DNA from: Bacteroidaceae bacterium
GTDB taxonomy: Bacteria; Bacteroidota; Bacteroidia; Bacteroidales; Bacteroidaceae
Assembly: GCA_024693505.1 (NCBI GenBank)
Contig: JAILKU010000131.1
Span: 1 to 34,321, forward strand
DNA length: 34,321 nucleotides
Direction: 5' to 3'
Positions 24,344 through 33,774 of this stretch are shown here, piece by piece. Made by a program: the position numbers and the translations under genes. Under the pieces are notes generated by a model that was not told where the DNA came from, did not search any database, and saw only the letters and a list, made by a program, of their open reading frames with translations. Numbering within the stretch: position 1 is the first letter of the stretch; every line of letters starts with the position of its first letter.

Positions 24344-25822
24344 CTACTGCGGGCGACTATAGTTGGGAGCTTCGCTAGTTATTGTCACGTCATGTGGGTG
24401 ACTTTCCTGTACACCTGCATTGGTAATTCTCACAAACTTGGCATTGTGCAGGTCGTTTATAGTTGCAGCACCACAATATCCCATGCCACTACGCAAGCCG
24501 CCAATTAGTTGGAAGATGACTTCTTGCACAGTGCCCTTATATGGCACACGGCCGGCTATGCCTTCAGGAACTAGTTTCTTTACGTCCTTCACACCCGCCT
24601 GAAAATACCTGTCTTTACTGCCACATTCCATAGCTTCCAAAGATCCCATACCCCTGTAGCTTTTGAATTTGCGGCCGTTATATATAATTGTATCACCCGG
24701 GCTTTCTTCAGTTCCAGCAACTAATGAACCAATCATAACGCTATATCCGCCTGCTGCTAATGCTTTTACGACATCACCGCTATATCGTAGTCCGCCGTCA
24801 GCAATTAGAGGCACACCTGTATCTTTTAGTGCGCAGGCTACATCATAGACGGCACTAAGTTGGGGCACACCTACGCCGGCCACCACGCGAGTGGTACATA
24901 TGCTACCAGGGCCAATACCGACTTTAACACCGTCAGCTCCAGCCTCTACCAACATCTTAGCTGCTTCGCCTGTGGCTACATTGCCTACAACAAAGTCTAC
25001 GTTAGGAAAAGCCTGTTTGGCTTCTTTCAGCTTCTCTATTACTGATTTACTATGACCGTGGGCTGTATCAATGACAATAGCATCCACATCTGCAGCGACT
25101 AAAGCCGCTATTCTATCTAATGTATCGACAGTCACTCCCACACCTGCTGCCACACGCAGCCGGCCTTTACTGTCCTTACAGGCCATGGGCTTGTCTTTTG
25201 CCTTCGTAATATCTTTATATGTAATAAGGCCTATAAGTTTGTCCTCTTCGTCTACTACTGGAAGTTTCTCAATCTTGTTCTCTTGCAGGATTTGGGCTGC
25301 GGCCACCAAATCTGTCTGTACGTGAGTCGTTACGAGGTTCTCACTGGTCATTACCTCGTCTATGAGTCGGTTTACATTACGCTCAAAGCGTAGGTCGCGG
25401 TTTGTGACGATGCCGACCAGATGCCTTTCTTCATCAACTACAGGAATACCGCCAATGTGATACTCAGACATGAGATCTATGGCGTCTTGTACCCTGCGGC
25501 CTCGCTGAATGGTTACGGGGTCATATATCATTCCGTTCTCGGCACGTTTTACAATAGCGACTTGGCGTGCCTGTTCTTCAATACTCATGTTTTTATGAAT
25601 CACACCGATTCCACCTTCACGCGCAATGGCAATAGCCATGGTGCTTTCAGTAACAGTGTCCATCGCCGCTGTTACAAAAGGAATTTTTAGTTCAATGTTA
25701 CGTGAAAATCGGGTACTAAGTTCAACCGTCCGGGGCAAAACCTCAGAATAGGCTGGAACCAAAAGGACGTCGTCAAATGTCAAACCGTCCGTTACAATCT
25801 TATCTGCAATAAATGAAGCCAT
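24344..25822 (-). CDS. guaB: IMP dehydrogenase
   Basis: GuaB oxidises IMP to XMP with NAD+, the first committed step of GMP synthesis. The 492-residue protein has the expected order: the (beta/alpha)8 barrel start ([17 protein letters not shown]), two CBS domains at residues ~95-205, then the catalytic loop [13 protein letters not shown] with Cys309. The flap region ([10 protein letters not shown]) and the C-terminal [14 protein letters not shown] follow. Length is normal. A TATCTTTG -7 box lies upstream. Its stop is 48 nt from the first parvulin gene on the same strand, so it may be the head of the envelope-biogenesis operon; no riboswitch-like leader is seen. Confidence 0.97.
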   Translation of the reverse strand: MASFIADKIVTDGLTFDDVLLVPAYSEVLPRTVELSTRFSRNIELKIPFVTAAMDTVTESTMAIAIAREGGIGVIHKNMSIEEQARQVAIVKRAENGMIYDPVTIQRGRRVQDAIDLMSEYHIGGIPVVDEERHLVGIVTNRDLRFERNVNRLIDEVMTSENLVTTHVQTDLVAAAQILQENKIEKLPVVDEEDKLIGLITYKDITKAKDKPMACKDSKGRLRVAAGVGVTVDTLDRIAALVAADVDAIVIDTAHGHSKSVIEKLKEAKQAFPNVDFVVGNVATGEAAKMLVEAGADGVKVGIGPGSICTTRVVAGVGVPQLSAVYDVACALKDTGVPLIADGGLRYSGDVVKALAAGGYSVMIGSLVAGTEESPGDTIIYNGRKFKSYRGMGSLEAMECGSKDRYFQAGVKDVKKLVPEGIAGRVPYKGTVQEVIFQLIGGLRSGMGYCGAATINDLHNAKFVRITNAGVQESHPHDVTITSEAPNYSRPQ

Positions 25823-25845
25823 AGTGTGTAGGTTTTTATTGCGTG

Positions 25846-25853
25846 CAAAGATA
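25846..25853 (-). promoter_or_regulatory. -7 box of guaB
   Basis: In the minus sense TATCTTTG fits TAnnTTTG. A clear -33 box at 19-21 nt was not found. The predicted leader is about 15-20 nt. Confidence 0.5.
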
Positions 25854-25939
25854 CAAAAAAAAGTTGATAGTGATGATATTGAATAAACAGACTTTTGCCT
25901 TAATGATGTTTTTTTATGATTTTTTATAATGTATGGGCT

Positions 25940-28120
25940 TTAGTTGGCCATTTCAGAAAGGAATTTTACTCTAACAAGGCGGATTTCCAATTCTGTATAT
26001 TCATCGCCTAATTCATCCATCGCTTCTTCTAGGTCGTCAGAGTCGGAATCCTCCAGAAAATAGTCGTAGATGTCTAGCATGTGATCTTCATCCATGACAT
26101 TACGTATATAATAGTCAATATTCAGCTTCGTCCCACTATAGACAATAGCTTCTATCTCGTCCATGAGCTCTTCAATGCTAATGCCCTTGGCGCGCGCTAT
26201 ATCTTCTAGAGCCAGTTGCCTGTCAATTCCTTGGATTATGCTTACTTTCATCTTACTCTTGTTAGCAACAGTCCTGACTCTCAGGTCTTCTAAACGTTCA
26301 ATCTCATTCTCCTTACAATGGCGCGCTATCAAATCACAGAATTCCTTACCATAGCGATTAGCCTTTCCTATGCCGACTCCCCGTATGTTCTGGAGCTCTT
26401 CGATAGTAATGGGGTAAGTCGTTGCCATGTCCTCCAGTGAGGGATCTTGGAAAATGACATAGGGCGGCACCTTCAGTCTTTCTGCTACTTTCTTGCGTAA
26501 GTCTTTTAACATGGAGAACAATTCCTCATCCAATACAGATGTGGCGGTTGCAGGTTCTTCATATTCATCAAATTCGTTATCTTCGCTGACAAGGAACGAG
26601 ACAGGTGACTTCAAAAAGGCTCTGCCTGCTGGCGTAACTTTTAGCAGCCCATAGTTCTCAACCTCTTTTTCTATATATCCTGAAATCATTCCTTGGCGTA
26701 AAACGGCATTCCAATATGGGCGCTCATGGTTGTCGCCACATGCAAAGCGTTCCAGTTCTTCATGCCTGTGAGCTAAGACTTCATCGGTTTCACGGCCTAC
26801 CAGAATATCTATCACATAGTCCACCTTGAAATGTTCCTTTATGTCGAGGATAACTTGTAGGGCAATTCTTAACGATTCCTTTGCTTCTATCTTGTTCTTC
26901 GGGTGGCGACAGTTATCGCAGTTCCCGCAATTATCTTTTTCATACTCCTCACCAAAATAGTGGAGGAGGAATTTTCTTCGACAAATGGACGTTTCTGCGT
27001 AGGCTGCTGTTTCTTGCAAAAGCTGGCGGCCAATGTCTTGTTCGGCAACAGGCTTGCCTTCCATGAACTTTTCCAATTTCTGCAGGTCTTTTGGAGAGTA
27101 GAAAGTCAGGCATACGCCTTCTCCTCCGTCGCGTCCTGCACGACCCGTTTCCTGATAATATCCTTCCAGACTTTTGGGAATATCATAGTGAATGACGAAT
27201 CTTACGTCTGGTTTGTCTATACCCATGCCAAAGGCAATGGTAGCCACGATAACATCGATGCGTTCCATTAAGAAATCATCCTGTGTCTCGCTTCGAACCT
27301 GCGAATCCATCCCTGCATGATAAGCACGGGCGTTAATATTGTTGGCTCTCAATATTTCTGCCAATTCCTCTACCCGTTTTCTGCTTAGGCAATAGATGAT
27401 TCCGCTCTTGCCCTTGTTCTGTAGAATGAAACGCGTTATATCTTTGTCTACGTCCTTTGTTTTCGGGCGAATCTCGTAATATAGATTGGGCCTGTTAAAA
27501 GAACTCTTGAATTCAGTTGCATCAGGCATGCCCAGATTCTTTTTGATATCTCCGCGCACTTTGTCTGTCGCTGTTGCGGTAAGGGCTATGACTGGTGCCA
27601 CGCCTATCTGGTTTACAATAGGACGGATGCGTCTATATTCCGGGCGGAAATCATGTCCCCACTCTGAAATACAGTGTGCCTCGTCAATGGCGTAAAATGA
27701 TATTTTGATTGTGTTCAGAAATTCTATGTTTTCCTCTTTCGTCAATGATTCAGGGGCGACATATAGCAGTTTTGTTCTCCCGGATTGTATATCGTTCTTT
27801 ACCTGGTCTATCTGAGCCTTGGTCAGAGATGAATTGATGAAATGTGCGATGCCATCATCTTCACTTACCATCCTGATGGCATCAACCTGGTTTTTCATTA
27901 GAGCAATCAGAGGCGAAATGACTATGGCAGTTCCCTCCATTAAAAGTGCAGGTAATTGGTAGCATAATGACTTTCCTCCACCTGTGGGCATAAGGACAAA
28001 TGTGTCGTGTCCCGCCAGTAGGTTGAGGATGATAGCTTCCTGTTCGCCTTTGAACGTGTCAAATCCGAAATAGCGTTTAAGTTGTTCTGTTAAGTCGATA
28101 TGTTTGATCTCTTTTGTCAT
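25940..28120 (-). CDS. recQ: ATP-dependent DNA helicase RecQ
   Basis: RecQ unwinds DNA 3' to 5' in recombination and fork repair. The 726-residue protein has Walker A TGGGKS at residues 46-51, DEAH at 146-149, TATA in LTATATDKVR and the motif VI region ETGRAGRDG. The RecQ zinc-binding domain carries the Cys ligands CRRKFLLHYFG and CGNCDNC. A winged helix follows (YIEKEVENYGLLKVT), then an HRDC domain around residues 535-610 (LKDLRKKVAERLKVPPYVIF, IRGVGIGKANRYG). The C-terminal ~110 residues form an additional acidic helical extension (FLEDSDSDDLEEAMDELGDEY). A promoter precedes it and a terminator lies between clpX and recQ, so it is probably transcribed separately. Confidence 0.96.
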   Translation of the reverse strand: MTKEIKHIDLTEQLKRYFGFDTFKGEQEAIILNLLAGHDTFVLMPTGGGKSLCYQLPALLMEGTAIVISPLIALMKNQVDAIRMVSEDDGIAHFINSSLTKAQIDQVKNDIQSGRTKLLYVAPESLTKEENIEFLNTIKISFYAIDEAHCISEWGHDFRPEYRRIRPIVNQIGVAPVIALTATATDKVRGDIKKNLGMPDATEFKSSFNRPNLYYEIRPKTKDVDKDITRFILQNKGKSGIIYCLSRKRVEELAEILRANNINARAYHAGMDSQVRSETQDDFLMERIDVIVATIAFGMGIDKPDVRFVIHYDIPKSLEGYYQETGRAGRDGGEGVCLTFYSPKDLQKLEKFMEGKPVAEQDIGRQLLQETAAYAETSICRRKFLLHYFGEEYEKDNCGNCDNCRHPKNKIEAKESLRIALQVILDIKEHFKVDYVIDILVGRETDEVLAHRHEELERFACGDNHERPYWNAVLRQGMISGYIEKEVENYGLLKVTPAGRAFLKSPVSFLVSEDNEFDEYEEPATATSVLDEELFSMLKDLRKKVAERLKVPPYVIFQDPSLEDMATTYPITIEELQNIRGVGIGKANRYGKEFCDLIARHCKENEIERLEDLRVRTVANKSKMKVSIIQGIDRQLALEDIARAKGISIEELMDEIEAIVYSGTKLNIDYYIRNVMDEDHMLDIYDYFLEDSDSDDLEEAMDELGDEYTELEIRLVRVKFLSEMAN

Positions 28121-28180
28121 GGATAATTTTGAGGTGCGTCGAGTTGTTTCTTTTTTTACTCATTCTTTCTAAAGTCAATA

Positions 28181-28213
28181 CAAAGATACAATTTTTTCTT
28201 GGAATTATCCAAA
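28181..28213 (-). promoter_or_regulatory. Promoter of recQ
   Basis: In the minus sense TATCTTTG (28181-28188) and TTTG (28210-28213) are separated by 21 nt. The predicted transcript starts near 28174, about 55 nt upstream of the start codon. Confidence 0.7.
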
Positions 28214-28242
28214 CAATTGGTGGAAATATTTGTATCTGATAC

Positions 28243-28276
28243 AAAAAAAGAGAAGTTTCGGTGTAAAACTTCTCTT
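28243..28276 (-). terminator. Intrinsic terminator after clpX
   Basis: An 11-bp perfect stem (AAGAGAAGTTT 28248-28258, AAACTTCTCTT 28266-28276) with a 7-nt loop is followed in the minus sense by a run of seven T. It closes the tig-clpP-clpX unit. Confidence 0.9.
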
Positions 28277-28301
28277 GCAGACCTATACCTTAATATATAT
28301 A

Positions 28302-29519
28302 TTATGCTAGACTATGTTTCTTCTCAATCTGTTGCTGAGCGTACTTCAAAGTAATGTTCAGTTCCTTGATCTTCTTTGATGGGGCTTCAAACTGGGCATC
28401 TATCATGATGGCTTCTACAATGCTGCGAAGACCTCTGGCCCCTAATTTATATTCAACCGCTTTGTCAACGATATATTCCAAGACTTCGGAGTCAAACGTC
28501 AGCTTTATTCCATCCATTTGAAACAACTTTTCCTGTTGTTTGATGAGTGAGTTTTTGGGTTCAGTCAGAATACGTCTTAAGGCCTTACGGTCCAGAGGGT
28601 CCAGATAGGTGAGCACTGGAAGGCGTCCGATTATCTCAGGTATCAGACCAAAGGATTTCAGGTCTTGGGGCAGAATATACTGCATAAGATCTTTGGTGTC
28701 TATCTTTTGCCGATGTTGAACATTGTTGTAGCCTACGACATGTGTATTCAATCGCTGTGCTATCTTTTTTTCAATGCCATCGAATGCTCCGCCACAGATG
28801 AAAAGAATATTTCTAGTATCTACATGAATATAGTCTTGATCTGGGTGTTTCCGTCCTCCCTTGGGCGGAACGTTTACGATAGAGCCCTCTAGCAATTTCA
28901 GAAGCCCTTGCTGTACACCCTCTCCGCTAACGTCACGGGTAATGCTGGGGTTGTCGCTCTTGCGTGCTATTTTGTCTATCTCATCAATGAAAACGATACC
29001 TCTTTGGGCTGCTTCGACATTGAAATCAGCCACTTGTAATAATCTGCTCAATATGCTTTCCACGTCTTCGCCCACATAACCTGCCTCAGTAAATACGGTA
29101 GCATCCACAATGGTAAATGGTACCTTCAAAAGATGGGCAATGGTACGGGCCATCAGCGTCTTGCCTGTTCCGGTAGCGCCTACCATGATAATGTTGCTCT
29201 TCTCAATCTCTACTTCGTCGTCGGTCTTCTGCTGAAGCAGGCGTTTATAGTGATTGTATACTGAGACCGATAACACGCGTTTGGCATCATCTTGTCCAAT
29301 GACATACTGGTCCAGATAGTCTTTTATGTCACGTGGAGTGGGAAGGCTTTTTAGGTTTAATTTAGTATTGTTAATACTGGCGCTTATCTGATTCTCTTGA
29401 ACTATGTTATAGGCCTGTTCTACACATTCGTTACAGATGAAGCCATTAAGTCCAGTCAATAGAAGGGCTACGTCTTTCTCTGAACGACCGCAGAATGAGC
29501 ATTTCCTGTATTGCTTCAT
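28302..29519 (-). CDS. clpX: ClpX, ATP-dependent unfoldase subunit of ClpXP
   Basis: ClpX is the AAA+ unfoldase that feeds substrates, including SsrA-tagged proteins, to ClpP. The 405-residue protein has the N-terminal C4 zinc finger (C7, C10, C29, C32), Walker A GATGTGKT at 114-121, Walker [10 protein letters not shown] and the pore-loop region [15 protein letters not shown]. The IGR-loop ([10 protein letters not shown]) makes contact with ClpP in homologues. Length is normal. It starts 5 nt after the clpP stop, with no Shine-Dalgarno, a strong sign of translational coupling. SmpB of the trans-translation system is encoded about 20 kb away in the same window. Confidence 0.98.
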   Translation of the reverse strand: MKQYRKCSFCGRSEKDVALLLTGLNGFICNECVEQAYNIVQENQISASINNTKLNLKSLPTPRDIKDYLDQYVIGQDDAKRVLSVSVYNHYKRLLQQKTDDEVEIEKSNIIMVGATGTGKTLMARTIAHLLKVPFTIVDATVFTEAGYVGEDVESILSRLLQVADFNVEAAQRGIVFIDEIDKIARKSDNPSITRDVSGEGVQQGLLKLLEGSIVNVPPKGGRKHPDQDYIHVDTRNILFICGGAFDGIEKKIAQRLNTHVVGYNNVQHRQKIDTKDLMQYILPQDLKSFGLIPEIIGRLPVLTYLDPLDRKALRRILTEPKNSLIKQQEKLFQMDGIKLTFDSEVLEYIVDKAVEYKLGARGLRSIVEAIMIDAQFEAPSKKIKELNITLKYAQQQIEKKHSLA

Positions 29520-29524
29520 TTCCG

Positions 29525-30211
29525 TTAGGCTTTATTCTTACGTACCAGCACCTCGTCTATCATGCCATACGCCTTGGCTTCCTCGGCCGTCATCCAATAG
29601 TCACGATCACTGTCTGCCCATACCTTTTCATAATCGGTATGTGAATGATTGGCTATGATGGTGTACAATTCTTTTTTTAACTTTTGAATTTCACGGGCCG
29701 TTATCTCAATGTCACTGGCTTGTCCCTGTGCTCCTCCCATAGGTTGATGGATCATTACCCGGCTATGGGGTAGTGCACTGCGTTTTTCTTCAGTACCAGC
29801 CACCAGGAGTACAGCTGCCATGCTGGCTGCCATGCCGGTGCAGATTGTGGCTACGTCGCAGCCAATAAACTGCATCGTGTCATAAATTCCCAATCCTGCA
29901 TGGACGCTACCGCCGGGACTGTTAATATAAATGCTGATGTCCTTTCCGGGATCAACACTGTCCAAATAGAGTAATTGGGCTTGAAGGGTGTTTGCTGTGT
30001 AGTCATCAATTTGAGTGCCCAAAAAAATGATGCGATCCATCATCAGACGGCTGAATACATCCATTTGGGTAACATTCAGTTGCCTCTCTTCCAGGATGTA
30101 AGGATTCAGATATTGGTTCTGCATACTGATAACGTCATCTATCACCATACTGTCTATGCCAATATGGCGGGTCGCAAACTTCTTAAAGTCATTATTCATA
30201 GTGTTTGACAT
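29525..30211 (-). CDS. clpP: ClpP, ATP-dependent protease proteolytic subunit
   Basis: ClpP forms the tetradecameric serine protease chamber. The catalytic triad is Ser130 ([11 protein letters not shown]), His155 ([10 protein letters not shown]) and Asp204 (SDRDYWM), with the spacing of the family. [14 protein letters not shown] is the oxyanion/handle region. The 228-residue product has the longer N-terminus seen in Bacteroidetes ([27 protein letters not shown]). An internal Met at codon 5 (M-N-N-D) is an equally good start. It follows tig by 102 nt, a gap containing a hairpin, and directly precedes clpX. Confidence 0.97.
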   Translation of the reverse strand: MSNTMNNDFKKFATRHIGIDSMVIDDVISMQNQYLNPYILEERQLNVTQMDVFSRLMMDRIIFLGTQIDDYTANTLQAQLLYLDSVDPGKDISIYINSPGGSVHAGLGIYDTMQFIGCDVATICTGMAASMAAVLLVAGTEEKRSALPHSRVMIHQPMGGAQGQASDIEITAREIQKLKKELYTIIANHSHTDYEKVWADSDRDYWMTAEEAKAYGMIDEVLVRKNKA

Positions 30212-30245
30212 TATGTTGTTTTTGCTTATTTGGGGTGATTAAATA

Positions 30246-30274
30246 GGGACGGTTCCTTGCAAGTAAGCCGCCCC
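30246..30274 (-). promoter_or_regulatory. Hairpin in the tig-clpP intergenic gap
   Basis: The 7-bp stem GGGACGG / CCGCCCC (30246-30252, 30268-30274; one G-U pair in the transcript) has a 15-nt loop and a T-rich end in the minus sense. It may be an attenuator or RNA-processing site that sets the tig to clpP ratio; it is not a clear terminator. Confidence 0.4.
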
Positions 30275-30313
30275 TGACTTTGGTATATGGTTGACGCGTA
30301 TGCGGAAAACTCC

Positions 30314-31684
30314 TTAGGCCTCAACCGTAGTTTCATACAGTTTGTTGAATTCTGCCAATGTGACAGCCTTCTTTTTCAGTTTTACAACGTCCTTAGCCTT
30401 CTGGGCTATCTTGTTTTCTTCCGCACGACTGACAAGTCCTTCAGCTTGCTCTTTGTTTTCAAGCATTTTGTTAGCATAGTTCGTCAATACGTCATCGGGT
30501 ACGTTCATCATGCCATATTGCTCAAACTGCATGCGTGCTGCAGCTTTGGCTGTTTCCAACACGTCGGGCTGCTCAACTTTTATTTCCAGTTGGTCTGAGA
30601 GCTGTTCCTTAATAAGATGCCAAGTTAATTCCTTCAAGCTAAGCTGGAAGTTCTTTTCAATGTTCTCAACGTCTTTGTCCGGATTGTTCAGTTTCATTAT
30701 ACGCTTCAGCATAGCTTCGGGGAACTCTAATTCGCCAACACGTTTTGTCAAGTAGGTTTTCAAGTCTTGAATGAATCTGAAATCGCTGTCAGCAGCAAAT
30801 TGAGCCTTCATTGTCTTACGGATATTCTCGGCAAACTCCTCTTTGCTCTTTACTACTCCTTCACCCAGAATCTGATCAAAGAGATCCTGGTTTACTTCTG
30901 CGGCCTCGTAGCGGGTGATTTCTTCTATCTGGAAACTGAAGTCTGACTTTATCTCTTCAGCTTCTTCCTTAGTGATTCTCAACAGGCTGGAGAGTTCTAC
31001 CGTACTATTGTCGTATGCTTTTGCTGGGTTGAAAACGACTACGTCATTAACTTTGGCGTTGTCAAATTTTGCCTTTTCCTCGTCGTTCTTCATGTAATCT
31101 GGCAGCATGACAGCGCTTTCCACTTGAATTCCCCCTTCCAGTGTGTTGCCTTCGGCATCAAGTTGAGCCAACAGGCCTTTCACCATGTCTTTTGGCTGAT
31201 AGGCATCTACCTTTTTATATTGACCGGCGCGTTGTGCATAGGCATTGATCTGCTCTTCCACCATGTTATCGTCAACATTGATGGTATAGTACTCCACGGT
31301 GTCTTTCTTTGTCAATGTGCCATCGAATTCGGGAGTCAGGGCAACGTCAAAGACAAAAGTAAAATCATCCATTGTCTGGAAGTCCACTTCTGGCTGTTTC
31401 TCCTCGTCGGGCAAAGGCTCGCCCAAGATGTTTATTTTCTGTTCACGGATGTACTTGTAGATTTCGTGACCTAAGATCTTATTGACTTCCTCTGCAGTTA
31501 TCTCTGTGCCGAAGCGTTTCTTCAGCAGGCCCATTGGCACTTGTCCGGGGCGGAATCCTGGCATGTTGGCCTTTTTTTTGAAATCTTTCAGTGCGGCAGT
31601 GACTTTTTCTTCATAGTCAGCCTTCTCAAGTTTGATGGTCAGTAAGGCGTTTACCTTGTCTACGTTTTCGAATGAAATATTCAT
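30314..31684 (-). CDS. tig: Trigger factor
   Basis: Trigger factor is the ribosome-associated chaperone at the nascent-chain exit. The 456-residue protein has the N-terminal ribosome-binding domain with the signature loop MPGFRPGQVPMGLLKKRFG (residues ~41-59). A central domain corresponds to the FKBP-like PPIase region (residues ~150-240), here degenerate in sequence as is usual for Bacteroidetes. The long helical C-terminal chaperone arms run to about residue 440. The start ATG 31682-31684 is 55 nt from a well-formed promoter. It heads the tig-clpP-clpX unit, an arrangement conserved in many bacteria. Confidence 0.95.
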   Translation of the reverse strand: MNISFENVDKVNALLTIKLEKADYEEKVTAALKDFKKKANMPGFRPGQVPMGLLKKRFGTEITAEEVNKILGHEIYKYIREQKINILGEPLPDEEKQPEVDFQTMDDFTFVFDVALTPEFDGTLTKKDTVEYYTINVDDNMVEEQINAYAQRAGQYKKVDAYQPKDMVKGLLAQLDAEGNTLEGGIQVESAVMLPDYMKNDEEKAKFDNAKVNDVVVFNPAKAYDNSTVELSSLLRITKEEAEEIKSDFSFQIEEITRYEAAEVNQDLFDQILGEGVVKSKEEFAENIRKTMKAQFAADSDFRFIQDLKTYLTKRVGELEFPEAMLKRIMKLNNPDKDVENIEKNFQLSLKELTWHLIKEQLSDQLEIKVEQPDVLETAKAAARMQFEQYGMMNVPDDVLTNYANKMLENKEQAEGLVSRAEENKIAQKAKDVVKLKKKAVTLAEFNKLYETTVEA

Positions 31685-31738
31685 CGCTTTCTTTATCTAT
31701 TTATTAATATAAAATACAACTTTTTACCAAAATGCCTG

Positions 31739-31769
31739 CAAAGGTACAAATAAGCGAGCGATAAACAAA
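31739..31769 (-). promoter_or_regulatory. Promoter of the tig-clpP-clpX operon
   Basis: In the minus sense TACCTTTG (31739-31746) and TTTG (31766-31769) are separated by exactly 19 nt, the best consensus match in this part of the window. Confidence 0.85.
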
Positions 31770-32335
31770 ATAAATCGTGAAATTTATTTATTTATCCGAG
31801 CGAAAGTACTTTCGATTATAACTCAAAGGTACGAAAATTTCGATTAAGCGAAAAGAAAAAGAATGTATTTTTTTTCTTGAGCGTGAGAAATTTGTAGTCA
31901 AGCCTCAAAATTGCGATTAAGCGAAAAGAAAATGAAGGTAATCGCAGGCAATGAAAGGCGCCCTCCACGTTTCATTAAGGAACCTAATGGAAAAAATAAC
32001 GCCCTCGGCATCAAAAGGTTTTCCCCTGGTTGAATATTTTTTGTTGCTGGGCGAGCAACATAAGTTGCCAGTCGGGCAACACAAGTTGTTGGGCGAGCAA
32101 CATAAGTTGTTGGGCTGGCAACATAAAATACATCATCATTCAACTTTCTCAAGCTTGCTTGCCTTGGCCTTCTGCCGAGCTTGCTCTAGCTCGGCAAAGT
32201 CGGAACGAGTTCCACTTTGCTCTCGCTTCTTGCGCTCCGCAGGTGCTCAGGCGAGCAATCTCGGAGTCTTTTTTTATCCGAGCGAAAGTTTTTTTTGAAT
32301 CAGCCGTTTCGAGCGAAATGTCTTAGCGAGGGCTT
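31770..32335. repeat. Repeat-rich intergenic block between plc and tig
   Basis: No gene is convincing here; an open frame on each strand only translates the 21-bp repeats. The block is bounded by an exact 17-nt direct repeat, TTTATCCGAGCGAAAGT, at 31791-31807 and 32273-32289. Inside are CGATTAAGCGAAAAGAAAA (31841-31859 and 31914-31932), the 21-bp array (32044-32127), a perfect 8-bp stem GCCGAGCT/AGCTCGGC (32174-32195) and an adjoining stem GCAAAGT/ACTTTGC (32194-32220). A second minus-sense TACCTTTG box lies at 31824-31831. Confidence 0.65.
32044..32127. repeat. 21-bp tandem repeats, four units
   Basis: Units start at 32044, 32065, 32086 and 32107. The consensus is TTGTTGGGCGAGCAACATAA plus G. 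Each unit contains a small dyad (GTTG...CAAC, TTGC...GCAA). Because the period is a multiple of three both strands stay open across it, but no start codon context or family supports translation. Confidence 0.75.
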
Positions 32336-33379
32336 TTATTTTGATTCCTTTGGCATATAGCGGAAGTTGTTGTTAATAATAGCCTTTACCAGTTCTTTTC
32401 CCCGTACTTTGTATCCATTGCTTTTGTTCACGCCGGCAAAGTCAGCCATTACGATACCTGTTGGGCCTGCCTTGTGTGATTTCAGATAATCAACGATAGC
32501 GGTATTTGTGTGGGAGGCGTTTTGGCGATAACCGTCACTCAGGGCAAAGGACTCCCCATAAAGGGTGTCCGCAAGGGCATAAGCAGAAGCCATGTTGAAA
32601 AACCAGATTGCATTGGCTGGAGAAGTACTTTCGTGGCTGGTGCTGAAATCCAGCATTCTTTTGATGATGTCGATCTTGGTCTGCTGAGTACCTGGAGCAT
32701 GGGTTGCCCAATAGTCCTGGACGTAACAGGTTGTGTACAAACCAGCCTTAGCTTTGATGCGGCAGCTGGTCTGGCTCTTCCAACTTTCTGAGCCGGTCCA
32801 ACCCATAAAGAAACCGCCGGTTACGGGCTCGTCTGCATATCTGTCGCGGCTTATGATAAGAATCTTGCCGCGAACGTCCTTGACGGTCAGTGTGCTGTTG
32901 AAGTCCACGAGGTAATTCTTTATTTCATTGCTATTCAATAATTCTACGGCAAGATCATTATAGTTCTTTTCCGTGTCTCCGTCGCTTTCATGGTTCATGA
33001 TGATGATGGCGAACTCGGTGGGATTGGCAATGAGCAGGTCGCGCAGCATGAACAGCACATCGTCAAATCGCACATTCGTGGAGATTATGCTGTGGTTTAT
33101 GTGGAGATAGTCGCCTCGGGAACAGGGGCGGAGGTCGAAAGCCCTGATGCCGGCCTTCCATTGTCTGGCTATGTCAAGGTCCTGGGTGCGGGCAAAGTGT
33201 TCGCCAATAGCTGCCACATCCGGTTCAAAGCCGTTGCCTGTGCCGGAATCGTGTGTTCCGGGTATGGAGAGCATGCAAATCAGCGCACTGTCGGGCAGTT
33301 TGCTCATCCAGTTTTTAGCCTCTGAGGACAGGGCTATGACTGTGGCGAGTGCCAGGGTAAGCAGGATGTTCTTCTTCAT
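32336..33379 (-). CDS. Phosphatidylinositol-specific phospholipase C family protein, secreted
   Basis: The PI-PLC X-domain enzyme cleaves phosphatidylinositol, or a related phosphodiester, to a diacylglycerol and an inositol phosphate. The 347-residue product has a signal peptide (MKKNILLTLALATVIALSSEA). The catalytic region follows: SIPGTHDSGTG with His43, AGIRAFDLRPC, and HINHSIIS with His96, whose spacing suits the two catalytic histidines of bacterial PI-PLC. IIIMNHESDGD follows. The C-terminal half completes the TIM barrel. It is monocistronic, with its own -7 box ~110 nt upstream and a repeat block downstream. The natural substrate in a gut-type bacterium is not known and could be host-derived. 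Confidence 0.88.
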   Translation of the reverse strand: MKKNILLTLALATVIALSSEAKNWMSKLPDSALICMLSIPGTHDSGTGNGFEPDVAAIGEHFARTQDLDIARQWKAGIRAFDLRPCSRGDYLHINHSIISTNVRFDDVLFMLRDLLIANPTEFAIIIMNHESDGDTEKNYNDLAVELLNSNEIKNYLVDFNSTLTVKDVRGKILIISRDRYADEPVTGGFFMGWTGSESWKSQTSCRIKAKAGLYTTCYVQDYWATHAPGTQQTKIDIIKRMLDFSTSHESTSPANAIWFFNMASAYALADTLYGESFALSDGYRQNASHTNTAIVDYLKSHKAGPTGIVMADFAGVNKSNGYKVRGKELVKAIINNNFRYMPKESK

Positions 33380-33489
33380 ATTATTCAGGGGTCATTAGGG
33401 TTTCCTTTTTCGATTCGGGATCATGACTTCCCGATAGTCTTCTATGTTCGTTGTATCTCTTTCGTTTCTCCCTCTCGGGCATTTGACTG

Positions 33490-33497
33490 CAAAGTTA
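33490..33497 (-). promoter_or_regulatory. -7 box of the PI-PLC gene
   Basis: In the minus sense TAACTTTG. The -33 box is poor (ATTG at 23 nt). The predicted leader is about 105 nt and contains a 6-bp hairpin TCGGGA/TCCCGA at 33415-33434. Confidence 0.5.
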
Positions 33498-33691
33498 CAA
33501 TGTTTTATGGAATTTCCACGCAATTTGACGCTAAAAATCTGCTTTCTTATACATTTTAAGGAAAAAATCAACGCACTTTTTCCAACGAATATTATATGTT
33601 TTAACGCATTTTTTCAAGCAAATGTGTCAAATCCTATCCTTTTTGGTGCGTTTATGTCTTTTCGTGAGTTGATGTCATACTTGAAGATACT

Positions 33692-33726
33692 AAAAAGGGG
33701 ACCAGCCCATGCGGACAGATCCCTTT
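33692..33726 (-). terminator. Terminator of the small minus-strand unit
   Basis: The stem AAAGGG / CCCTTT (33694-33699, 33721-33726) is followed in the minus sense by T-rich sequence (the A run 33692-33696 on the plus strand). The loop is long (21 nt). Confidence 0.45.
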
Positions 33727-33774
33727 CATTATGTTATATTGATATTTACTTCTCAACGGCAGCCAGTGCGGCGG

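Noticed and set aside
31898..32298. Repeat-encoded open frames on both strands in the tig-plc gap
   Set aside because: They stay open only because the 21-bp repeat is a multiple of three; both strands are open in the same place, and no start context or family supports them.
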